Shown: positions 1 to 5,508 of the stretch, piece by piece
Position numbering within the stretch: position 1 is the first letter of the stretch
How the letters are laid out: every line of letters begins with the position of its first letter
Source of the DNA: Desulfobacterales bacterium
GTDB lineage: Bacteria > Desulfobacterota > Desulfobacteria > Desulfobacterales > JAUWMJ01
Assembly (NCBI GenBank): GCA_030613225.1
Contig: JAUWMJ010000094.1
Span: forward strand, 1 to 8,823
Direction: 5' to 3'
Length of the DNA: 8,823 nt
Notes under the pieces: generated by a model
What the model saw: the letters and a program-made list of their open reading frames with translations, nothing else
The model's database searches: none
What the model was told of the DNA's origin: nothing
Made by a program: the position numbers and the translations under genes

Positions 1-206
1 AGACGCCATGCTGTTGAAGAAGAGATCTTTGGTTTCAATGGAAGGGTGGTTAATACGGCATACAGTTCTGCCAATGTGTGGCTGGCCACAAAGAAAGTAA
101 CTTTTTCTTTCTTTGCACGTTGCAGCCAGGGTAAAGCCCTCGTGTGCATGGGATGTGCTTCTACAATTGCTGCCACAAGAACTGAAGTGTCAAACAGTGT
201 TTTCAT
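1..206 (-). CDS. vapC: VapC-type PIN-domain ribonuclease toxin (3' end cut off by window edge)
   Basis: Translating the minus strand from the ATG at 206 gives 68 residues beginning MKTLFDTSVLVAAIVEAHP, followed by a stretch containing SHTLAELYAVLTTLP; the frame runs off the left edge. The first acidic residue of the PIN nuclease site is D6 in LFDTSVLV, and the Glu in LAELYAVL matches the second conserved acidic position. The remaining catalytic acids would lie outside the window. PIN toxins of VapBC systems are Mg-dependent RNases that cleave tRNA or rRNA and block translation. The start codon overlaps the stop of the upstream antitoxin gene (ATGA), which implies translational coupling and fixes this start. 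The chain is incomplete, so activity cannot be judged. The exact RNA target is unknown. Confidence 0.82.
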   Translation of the reverse strand, partial: MKTLFDTSVLVAAIVEAHPMHTRALPWLQRAKKEKVTFFVASHTLAELYAVLTTLPLKPKISSSTAWR

Positions 207-466
207 TTTTCGATGTTAAAACCGGATGTACTCAATCGCTTCCCGCGATGTTTCTTGATAGCTCCAACAATATCCCCTGCGGCAGTTCCTTGAAAAACCA
301 GTATGCCCTTTTTAAGTGCCAACCGCGGTTCTCCATGTACCGGTTCCATTAAAATTTTTTGGCGATCTTGCTTAATTTGCAATACAGCTCCAGGTTGCAG
401 GCCCAAATGATCACGGACTTGCTTCGGTATAACGACTCTTCCGAACCTGTCTAATGTTGTTTCCAT
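203..466 (-). CDS. vapB: AbrB/SpoVT-fold antitoxin (VapB-like)
   Basis: This 87-residue protein starts METTLDRFGRVVIPKQVRDH, the classic swapped-hairpin AbrB DNA-binding domain (about residues 1-46, with GRVVIPKQVR and the LGLQPGAVL turn). A C-terminal tail (about 47-87) should wrap the toxin. The frame stays open upstream to an ATG at 538, but the ATG at 466 is chosen. It has a strong AAAGGAGG ribosome binding site six bases upstream, and the domain begins exactly there. The extra 24 residues would be atypical and would lie across the promoter. The family neutralises the partner PIN toxin and represses its own operon. Its TGA overlaps the toxin's ATG by four bases, so the order is antitoxin then toxin, as is normal for vapBC. 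Confidence 0.85.
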   Translation of the reverse strand: METTLDRFGRVVIPKQVRDHLGLQPGAVLQIKQDRQKILMEPVHGEPRLALKKGILVFQGTAAGDIVGAIKKHRGKRLSTSGFNIEK

Positions 467-482
467 ATCGAGCCTCCTTTTC

Positions 483-510
483 TGGCAATATAACATGGCA
501 AATGGCAATA
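483..510. repeat. Three copies of TGGCAAWA over the vapBC promoter (candidate operator)
   Basis: On the plus strand TGGCAATA occurs at 483-490 and 503-510, and TGGCAAAT at 496-503. The two identical copies are 20 bases apart, about two helical turns. The cluster covers the -10 box and spacer of the antitoxin promoter. AbrB-type antitoxins usually autoregulate, so these repeats are reasonable candidates for the site; that assignment is inference. Confidence 0.4.
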
Positions 511-515
511 AGCAA
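487..515 (-). promoter_or_regulatory. Probable sigma-70 promoter of the vapBC operon
   Basis: On the minus strand TTGCTT (510-515) and TATATT (487-492) are separated by exactly 17 bases. The -10 box lies about 20 bases before the antitoxin start at 466, leaving a short leader that contains the AAAGGAGG ribosome binding site. Assignment is by consensus match and position only. Confidence 0.5.
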
Positions 516-627
516 ACCCAATTTGCTGCACCACACATCTTTTCCGGTAACAGTCGCTTTTGTTACTATACAGTAAGTTGAATCAGGGCACTTTACCGAG
601 CCCTTAACCCGGATAAACCGGAACCTA

Positions 628-779
628 ATTGACTATTGATTATTGAAGATTGAATATTTGTGGATATCGCTTCAGGCTTCGCCTTCGGCTACGACCCGAC
701 AGGTCGCTCTGTCATTTTTTTAAATTGATCCGCCGGAGGCGGACCTTAAATAGTCAATCTTCAATCGACAATCTTCAAT
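628..779. repeat. Nested palindromic intergenic island, ATTGAAGATTGA-type arms
   Basis: The 385-base gap 467-851 holds no convincing gene beyond the vapBC promoter. Its main content is this island. The outer arms (about 632-655 and 752-775) are imperfect inverted copies built from ATTGAAGATTGA, matching at about 20 of 24 positions; the right arm repeats the word. Inside are a CAGGCTTCGCCTTCGGCTA module (673-691, continuing CGACCCGACAGGTCG) and a small perfect hairpin TCCGCC-GGA-GGCGGA (729-743). The inner modules recur at 5282-5381 and in part at 7525-7773. It resembles dispersed non-coding repeats, not a gene or an insertion sequence, since no transposase is present. Confidence 0.6.
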
Positions 780-851
780 CATTTGGAGCCGGTGAAAATA
801 TTTCAATCCAATTTTTTTGACACCAAATGCAAAAAAATAACTTTTAAGGTA

Positions 852-2789
852 CTAAATCGAGCAGCCTAAAACCATTCCTTCATAGATAGCTTCTTTGGCA
901 CTCCTTGCTTCAAGGCAGTCGCCTATTCGATGGATTTCATATCCAAAAGATTTGATTTGATCGTAAAGCCTGTTATCAGATTGATATCCGATTGCAATGA
1001 CAACCCTTTGAGTTTCAATAAAGGTTTTCTTTTTCTTTTTGTCGATTATCACAATTCCATTATCCTCAACCTTGAGCAGCTTCGATTCGGTAATAATCCG
1101 TACATTATTTTCTTTAAATTCTTTCAGCAGGATTTTTTTCGTCATTGTTTCAAGACCGCCCCCGATTTCAGGAAGTATTTCCACAATTGCCGTTGAAGAT
1201 CCGTGTTCGCAGAGATGAAATGCTATTTCGCAACCGGCAGCGCCTCCGCCGATGACAACGGTCTTTTGGGGAATCGATTTGTCACCGCATAAAATATCAT
1301 CAATGGTGAAAACAATCTTTTTTTCAATTCCTTCAACTGATGGGAAAGCGGGAATAGCTCCGGTGGCTAATATTACTACATCCGGCTTAAGCTGTTTTAT
1401 GGTGTCTGGTGTAACTTCGCTGTTAAGGTGGCATTTGACCTTAAACCTTTCGACCTGTCTTTCCAGAAACGCGATAAAATTCAATATTTCTTTCTTAAAA
1501 GTCACCACACCGCCAAGTTTTAACTGTCCGCCCAGTTGGGAATGTTTTTCAAAAAGGTGAACATTATGCCCCCTTTTTGCCATAACCCATGCTGCATTCA
1601 GCCCTCCCGGGCCGCCGCCGATTACCATGATTTTCTTTGGTGTTTTTGCAGGAAGGATTTCCATCTCCTTTTCCCTGCCAAGCGTGGGGTTTACCAGGCA
1701 TTGAACATGACCTTTTTTAAAAATTGATTCCATGCATGTATTGCAGGCAATGCAGGTCCTGATGTCATCAAAACGGCCCTGCATCGCTTTTTGTGGCATT
1801 TTGGGGTCAGCCATCAGCCCCCTGCCGATGCAAACCAGGTCTGCCTTTTGGGCTTTTAAAATTTCATTGGCAATGAATGGATCGTTGATCCTGCCGACAG
1901 TCATTACGGGAATGTCCAGAGCTTTCCTGATTTTTTCAGCAGAATCAGCAAGACAGGCTTTTTTCATAAAACCGGGCTGACAGATCCATTCAGGGGTGGC
2001 ATCATTACCCGCCGAGACCTGAACAATATCAATACCTGCACCGACCAGAATTTCTATAATCCGGATACTCTCTTTAACAGCAAGGCCGCCGGGTACAAAT
2101 TCCTGGGCACTTATTTTAAAAGATAGAGGGAAATCGTTACCAATTCGTTTTCTTATCTCCTGGACCACTTTTCCGGCGAACCGTGTCCTTCCATCAGTAT
2201 CACCGCCATATTCGTCTTCCCTGATGTTTGAAAATCCGGAAAGAAACTGATTGATCAGGTAACCGTGAGCTCCATGTACCTCAATCAGCTCAAATCCGGC
2301 TTCCCGTGCCCGAACTGCAGCATCGCCGAATTTTGTAATCAATAAACGAATACCGTCAATGGTCAGTGGTTCAACATCTCCCGTTATCGTCGGGCAGCGC
2401 AATGGTGACGGAGCATAAGGTTTTTGTTTTATTACCCTGATTGATGTCTGCCTGCCTGCATGCTGCAACTGAATGGCGGGAACAGCGCCTTGGGATTTAA
2501 TTGTACGGGCAATTTTCGAAAGCCCTTTTATAAACCGATCGTCGTAAATTCCGGCCTGGTGGCTGGATACAATCCCTTCCGGCGAAACAGCGCAGGCTTC
2601 TGTAATAACCATGGCGGGGCCACCTGCAGCCCTGAGACGGTAATGATTAACGGTCTTTTCGGTAATGGAGCCGTCATCGTCTAACATAAAGGACGCAAGG
2701 GCAGGTAATACAATCCTGTTTTTAAGCGTAAGGCCTTTAAATTGAAAAGGAGAAAAGAGATATTTTACTGAATTTTTTATGCTGTTCAA
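852..2789 (-). CDS. NADH:flavin oxidoreductase / 2-enoate (2,4-dienoyl-CoA) reductase family, OYE-4Fe4S-FAD enzyme
   Basis: This 645-residue enzyme has the full three-part layout of 2,4-dienoyl-CoA reductase, enoate reductase and trimethylamine dehydrogenase. The N-terminal FMN-binding TIM barrel (about 10-340) begins LFSPFQFKGLTLKNRIV and carries the active-site signature EVHGAHGYLINQFLS (170-184). A 4Fe-4S cluster motif CxxCxxCx11C uses C346, C349, C352 and C364. The C-terminal half has FAD- and NAD(P)H-binding folds with GGGPGG (391-396), ATGA (476-479), GGGAAG (514-519) and a final RIGDC (621-625). Electrons would pass from NAD(P)H through FAD and the cluster to FMN, reducing an activated C=C bond in the cytoplasm. 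The substrate is not readable; unsaturated acyl-CoA, enoates and aromatic-CoA intermediates are all possible in anaerobes. The first codon is TTG at 2789 with no clear ribosome binding site, and no in-frame ATG exists upstream (see 2801-2863). Length is near that of E. coli FadH, about 670 residues. Confidence 0.9.
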   Translation of the reverse strand: MNSIKNSVKYLFSPFQFKGLTLKNRIVLPALASFMLDDDGSITEKTVNHYRLRAAGGPAMVITEACAVSPEGIVSSHQAGIYDDRFIKGLSKIARTIKSQGAVPAIQLQHAGRQTSIRVIKQKPYAPSPLRCPTITGDVEPLTIDGIRLLITKFGDAAVRAREAGFELIEVHGAHGYLINQFLSGFSNIREDEYGGDTDGRTRFAGKVVQEIRKRIGNDFPLSFKISAQEFVPGGLAVKESIRIIEILVGAGIDIVQVSAGNDATPEWICQPGFMKKACLADSAEKIRKALDIPVMTVGRINDPFIANEILKAQKADLVCIGRGLMADPKMPQKAMQGRFDDIRTCIACNTCMESIFKKGHVQCLVNPTLGREKEMEILPAKTPKKIMVIGGGPGGLNAAWVMAKRGHNVHLFEKHSQLGGQLKLGGVVTFKKEILNFIAFLERQVERFKVKCHLNSEVTPDTIKQLKPDVVILATGAIPAFPSVEGIEKKIVFTIDDILCGDKSIPQKTVVIGGGAAGCEIAFHLCEHGSSTAIVEILPEIGGGLETMTKKILLKEFKENNVRIITESKLLKVEDNGIVIIDKKKKKTFIETQRVVIAIGYQSDNRLYDQIKSFGYEIHRIGDCLEARSAKEAIYEGMVLGCSI

Positions 2790-2800
2790 TGGAGATATAT

Positions 2801-2863
2801 CTATTTTTGAGTCTGACAGTTGAAAATGGCGGCAAGCTTGGGTTTCAATTCCTTTGCAGCCAT
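2801..2863 (-). CDS. 20-codon ORF before the ene-reductase: leader peptide or frameshifted true N-terminus
   Basis: On the minus strand an ATG at 2863, preceded by AAAGGA six bases upstream, opens MAAKELKPKLAAIF and ends at a TAG (2801-2803), 11 bases before the TTG start of the oxidoreductase. Its last codons are CAA AAA TAG within a run of five A. The oxidoreductase frame is open across this whole stretch without a stop. One extra A in that run, or a -1 slip on the Lys codon, would join the two ORFs as ...QTQK-IDISPLNSIKN... A short ORF with a good ribosome binding site in front of a gene with none suggests one of three things. They are translational re-initiation, a leader peptide, or an indel (real or assembly error) in the 5' end of the main gene. 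No homologue of the peptide is recognised. Confidence 0.4.
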   Translation of the reverse strand: MAAKELKPKLAAIFNCQTQK

Positions 2864-2926
2864 GGTATATCCTTTAAAAAAACTCCTTCGAGAATAATAT
2901 TTTCTGTTAAGCCAAATTCCGACAGT

Positions 2927-2958
2927 TTCGTAAAAAGTAAAAATCCACTTTTTACGAA
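2927..2958. repeat. 12-bp perfect stem-loop TTCGTAAAAAGT / ACTTTTTACGAA
   Basis: The arms 2927-2938 and 2947-2958 are exact inverted copies with an 8-base loop (AAAAATCC). The element lies immediately downstream of the predicted start of the minus-strand transcript, so it would form a 5' hairpin in the oxidoreductase mRNA. It has no terminator-like T tract after either arm. It may be an operator, an mRNA-stabilising hairpin, or one copy of a dispersed repeat. Confidence 0.55.
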
Positions 2959-2973
2959 TTCATCAAAGTCTAT

Positions 2974-3001
2974 TTTATACTGTATTTTCGGGTACAGTCA
3001 A
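2974..3001 (-). promoter_or_regulatory. Probable strong sigma-70 promoter for the oxidoreductase unit
   Basis: On the minus strand TTGACT (2996-3001) is followed after 16 bases by TATAAA (2974-2979), or after 18 bases by TAAAAT (2972-2977). This is the best promoter match in the window. Transcription would start near 2965, giving a leader of about 100 bases to the ATG at 2863 and about 175 bases to the TTG at 2789. That leader includes the 2927-2958 stem-loop. Confidence 0.55.
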
Positions 3002-3045
3002 ACCATATTTTTCTGTATCTTTTTTTTCGAACTGTTAAGTGTTCC

Positions 3046-3100
3046 GGGGTACGAGTTGCGGGGTACGAGTTGCGGGGTACGAGTTGCGAGTTGCGGGTTA
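3046..3100 (+). repeat. Tandem GGGGTACGAGTTGC 14-mers, left arm of a long inverted repeat
   Basis: Three exact 14-base units occupy 3046-3059, 3060-3073 and 3074-3087. They are followed by a 7-base partial unit (GAGTTGC, 3088-3094) and GGGTTA. Bases 3074-3095 are the exact reverse complement of 3219-3240 (22 of 22). A diverged copy, GGGTTACGAGTTGCGGGTTA, follows the same AGTGTTCC lead-in near 7437-7463. It is a dispersed degenerate short-word repeat with no coding sense. Confidence 0.75.
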
Positions 3101-3210
3101 TAAAAAAGGGTCCTTCAGGATTAAGTACACTTATAACATTTAATATAATCAGCATGTTGTGATAAAATATACGCTTTAACCGGGTGTGCCCAAAAAGGAT
3201 TATTTCCGAT

Positions 3211-3285
3211 TAACAACTCGCAACTCGCAACTCGTACCCCGTACCTCGCAACCCGAAACGCGCAACCCGTAACCCGTACCGGTTC
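3211..3285 (-). repeat. Inverted copy of the TACGAGTTGC repeat cluster
   Basis: This is the reverse complement of the cluster at 3046-3100. It contains CAACTCGCAACTCG runs, then CCCGTACC and AACCCGTA variants to 3280. The 22-base perfect arm is 3219-3240, separated from its partner (3074-3095) by 123 bases of AT-rich DNA. The rest of the cluster is a looser mixture of AACCCG, AACTCG and TACCC words. Confidence 0.7.
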
Positions 3286-3339
3286 CAAAGGTAACATTAT
3301 TTCCAAATGCGTTTACCCTTTTGCATGTTGAATGTTTTC

Positions 3340-3369
3340 TTGAACTTAAGACAAGTTATGTGCTATAGT
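3340..3369 (+). promoter_or_regulatory. Probable sigma-70 promoter of the GGDEF regulator gene
   Basis: TTGAAC (3340-3345) and TATAGT (3364-3369) are separated by 18 bases. They lie about 36 bases before the ATG at 3405, which has a GGAGAGGG ribosome binding site at 3396-3403. Assignment is by consensus match and position only. Confidence 0.45.
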
Positions 3370-3404
3370 TATTAGCTAATAATAGAAAATACACTGGAGA
3401 GGGA

Positions 3405-5120
3405 ATGAAAAATAAGCCGGTAAGAGCTTTGTTGATTGAAGATGACCTCTATACTGCTCAACTGATATGCCAAATGCTGGATCAAGTAAGGGATATTACA
3501 TTTGAGCTGGTTCATGCCGATACTCTTTCTTCGGGACTTGAACACCTGGAAGATGAACATTTTGTCATTATTTTGCTTGATCTTGGACTTCCTGACAGCA
3601 GCGGGATTAAAACTTTAAATAAAGTGTATGCTCAGGCTTCAGATATTCCCATCATTGTGTTTACAGGCCAGGACGATGAAACTCTTGGTGTCAATGCCGT
3701 GAATGCAGGGGCGGAAGACTACCTGGTAAAGGGTCAGACAGACAGCAAATCACTCGTGCGTGCAATACGTTATGCTGTGGAACGCCACCAGGCGAAAGAA
3801 GCTTTGAAAGATACAGCTGTCAAACTTAAGCGAACTGTTGAAGAGCTGAAAAAGGCCAATAAGAAAATTATAAATCAACAAAAATCTGTCATTGAAGAGG
3901 AAAGACTCAAGGTGTTGCTTCAGCTGTCCGGAGCAACCGCCCATGAATTGAACCAGCCACTGACAGCACTCATGGATAATGTTGAGTTGATGCGGCTGGA
4001 AAGAAAAATTCCCGAGAAGCTTCAAAAATACAGGCAAGGCATAGAAGATGCCGGGCAAAAGATTTCTGAAATAATTAAGAGGATCCAGACAATTCCTCAG
4101 GACAATATAGACTCGGATGACAGCGACAACTCAACAGAGGCCGTTGATAAAAAAATATCAATAATGTCTGTGGAAGAATCCGACGCTGACTTTAAGAAAA
4201 TATATAATTGTTTAAAAACCTTTATACAACTCGATTTGATCCGCGCAAAAAATATAAAAGAAGCCATCTCCCTGTTGAACGATAGTTCTGTTGATTTGAT
4301 TTTATCGGAATATTTTCTTTCCGACGGCAGCGGACTCGATATCCTGAAGTTATTAAGCGAGAGCAAACTTAAAATACCGGTAGTAATTATTACCGGACAG
4401 GGTAATGAAACGATCGCTTCCGAGGTTATTGATGCGGGTGCTTATGATTATCTGCCTAAAAATAAAATCAGCAAAAAGTCACTTTTCCGAAGTATAACCA
4501 ATACAGTTGAAAAATTTGGTCTGGAAAAAAAAATAAAGCTTGCCCAGGGAAAATTGGCTGAAATGTCAAGCCTGGAAAGAGAAATGAAACGGGCTCAGAT
4601 ACAGCTGGCTGAAATGTCAACCAGAGACGAATTAACCGGCCTTTATAACCGCCGCTACTTCATTGAATCCATGGAGCGGGAAGTTGCACGTGCGAAAAGA
4701 TATAAACGAAATCTGGGATTTTGCATGATCGACCTGGACAGGTTCAAAGATATCAACGATACATACGGGCATCTTGCGGGCGACATGGTACTTTCTACTA
4801 TTGGCAGGATGTTTGATAAACACTTTCGCAAAGGAGACCTCATCTGCCGATACGGAGGTGAGGAATTTGCCGTTATATTGCCGTATACATCTTTAAAAAG
4901 TGCTACGGCTGTTTGTGAGAGATTAAGAAAAAAGGTTTCCAGTCATAGATTTAAATATAATTTATCAGATTTTTCGATATCTATAAGCATCGGCATTGCC
5001 TTGTATAACAATCTGGTGCAATGGTCTCCTGTTGAACTTGTATCTGCGGCCGACCATGCGCTCTATCAGGCAAAAAAGGAAGGAAGAAACAGGGTTAGAT
5101 ATCATCCGGATAATCGATGA
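3405..5120 (+). CDS. REC-HisKA-REC-GGDEF hybrid response regulator, probable diguanylate cyclase
   Basis: This 571-residue soluble protein has no membrane segment. REC1 (about 5-125) is intact: acidic E12/D13, phosphoacceptor D59 in ILLDLGLPDSSG, T87 and K109. A coiled coil (about 128-168) leads to a HisKA-like helical pair with H180 in AHELNQPL (about 168-230), but no HATPase domain follows. After an acidic linker (233-246) comes REC2 (about 250-372), where the phosphoacceptor position is Glu (E302 in ILSEYFLSDGSG), while T330 and K352 remain. A repeated helical linker (380-405) joins a complete GGDEF domain (406-571). That domain has D443 in MIDLDRFKDIND, the GGEEF active motif (484-488), and an RxxD inhibitory site (R475-D478) five residues before it. 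It should make c-di-GMP from two GTP under phosphorelay control, with product inhibition. The start at 3405 has a clear GGAGAGGG ribosome binding site. The cognate kinase is not in the window. Confidence 0.9.
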   Translation: MKNKPVRALLIEDDLYTAQLICQMLDQVRDITFELVHADTLSSGLEHLEDEHFVIILLDLGLPDSSGIKTLNKVYAQASDIPIIVFTGQDDETLGVNAVNAGAEDYLVKGQTDSKSLVRAIRYAVERHQAKEALKDTAVKLKRTVEELKKANKKIINQQKSVIEEERLKVLLQLSGATAHELNQPLTALMDNVELMRLERKIPEKLQKYRQGIEDAGQKISEIIKRIQTIPQDNIDSDDSDNSTEAVDKKISIMSVEESDADFKKIYNCLKTFIQLDLIRAKNIKEAISLLNDSSVDLILSEYFLSDGSGLDILKLLSESKLKIPVVIITGQGNETIASEVIDAGAYDYLPKNKISKKSLFRSITNTVEKFGLEKKIKLAQGKLAEMSSLEREMKRAQIQLAEMSTRDELTGLYNRRYFIESMEREVARAKRYKRNLGFCMIDLDRFKDINDTYGHLAGDMVLSTIGRMFDKHFRKGDLICRYGGEEFAVILPYTSLKSATAVCERLRKKVSSHRFKYNLSDFSISISIGIALYNNLVQWSPVELVSAADHALYQAKKEGRNRVRYHPDNR

Positions 5121-5146
5121 ACGCCCGAAGGACGGGGCATTGATTT

Positions 5147-5161
5147 ACCCCTTAAAGGGGT
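5147..5161 (+). terminator. Weak hairpin after the GGDEF gene (ACCCC-TTAAA-GGGGT)
   Basis: A 5-bp GC-rich stem with a 5-base loop lies 27 bases after the TGA of the regulator gene. No T tract follows, so intrinsic termination is doubtful. An upstream GGGG (5134-5137) could pair alternatively with the CCCC arm. Confidence 0.22.
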
Positions 5162-5180
5162 TGTAGGATATACCAGATTA

Positions 5181-5400
5181 AAAGTGACTAAAGTGTCTAA
5201 AGTGAGCTAAAGTGACTAAAGTTAAGGAATTCTGTCTATTTTGTTTTTGTAGATAAAGATGGCTTGCCGGGGCGTAGCCAATCAGGCTTCACCTTTGGTT
5301 ACGCCGCGACAAGAGGCGAAGCCTGGAGCAGAGCGACACCACAACTTTAGGCATTTTATCCGCCACCGTACTTTGGCGGATTTAGCTCACTTTAGACACT
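5181..5400. repeat. Nested palindromic intergenic island, CTAAAGTG-type arms
   Basis: The 388-base gap 5121-5508 holds this island and no credible gene; the open frame at 5259-5468 lies mostly inside the repeats. Tandem units AAAGTGACT, AAAGTGTCT, AAAGTGAGCT, AAAGTGACT and AAAGTT fill 5181-5223. Bases 5192-5211 are exactly inverted at 5381-5400 (20 of 20). The interior carries a stem GGCGTAGCCAA / TTGGTTACGCC (5271-5281 / 5295-5305, one mismatch) around a CAGGCTTCACC module. It then has a perfect 8-bp hairpin ATCCGCCA / TGGCGGAT (5358-5365 / 5374-5381). The order of modules parallels the island at 628-779. Confidence 0.65.
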
Positions 5401-5432
5401 CTTATTTACTCAAGCAAAGCCAATTATCTCTG

Positions 5433-5456
5433 ACCACGTCCAAAGTACGTGGTTTT
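5433..5456 (+). terminator. Terminator-like hairpin ACCACGT / ACGTGGT plus short T run
   Basis: Arms 5433-5439 and 5447-5453 are perfect 7-bp inverted copies with a 7-base loop, followed by a T run (5453-5456). It sits 52 bases before the phosphatase gene. It could end transcription from the regulator gene or act as a binding site. The short T run keeps confidence low. Confidence 0.33.
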
Positions 5457-5508
5457 AAAATTGAATAAATAACGACCTGCCCAAGGTCCAAGACAAACAG
5501 GTAAAAAC

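Larger units (their letters stand above)
2864..3404. other. Divergent intergenic control region
   Basis: This 541-base gap separates the minus-strand oxidoreductase unit from the plus-strand GGDEF regulator. It contains a minus-strand promoter, a 12-bp stem-loop in the predicted leader, a tandem 14-mer cluster with its distant inverted copy, and a plus-strand promoter, each listed separately. Short open frames here (for example 2970-3155 and 3121-3306 on the minus strand) are repeat-derived strings rich in VTGYGLRVAS-like residues and are not credible genes. The stretch 3101-3210 is AT-rich and shows nothing definite. Confidence 0.6.

Noticed and set aside
467..538. Upstream ATG at 538 extending the AbrB-like antitoxin by 24 residues
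   Set aside because: The extension lacks a ribosome binding site, is cysteine- and leucine-rich unlike the family, and covers the predicted promoter. The ATG at 466 has a strong AAAGGAGG site.
780..829. CATTTGG / CCAAATG inverted words as a terminator for the oxidoreductase gene
   Set aside because: The stem is only 7 bp and AT-rich, with a loop of about 36 bases and no T tract after it in the transcribed direction.
930..1560. Plus-strand open frames opposite the oxidoreductase gene
   Set aside because: They are antisense shadows of a well-supported 645-residue enzyme and show no recognisable domain.
3046..3285. CRISPR-like array
   Set aside because: The repeats are contiguous tandem 14-mers without spacers, and no cas gene is present.
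5259..5468. 69-codon plus-strand open frame
   Set aside because: It lies mainly in the palindromic repeat island, has no ribosome binding site, and its composition simply follows the repeats.
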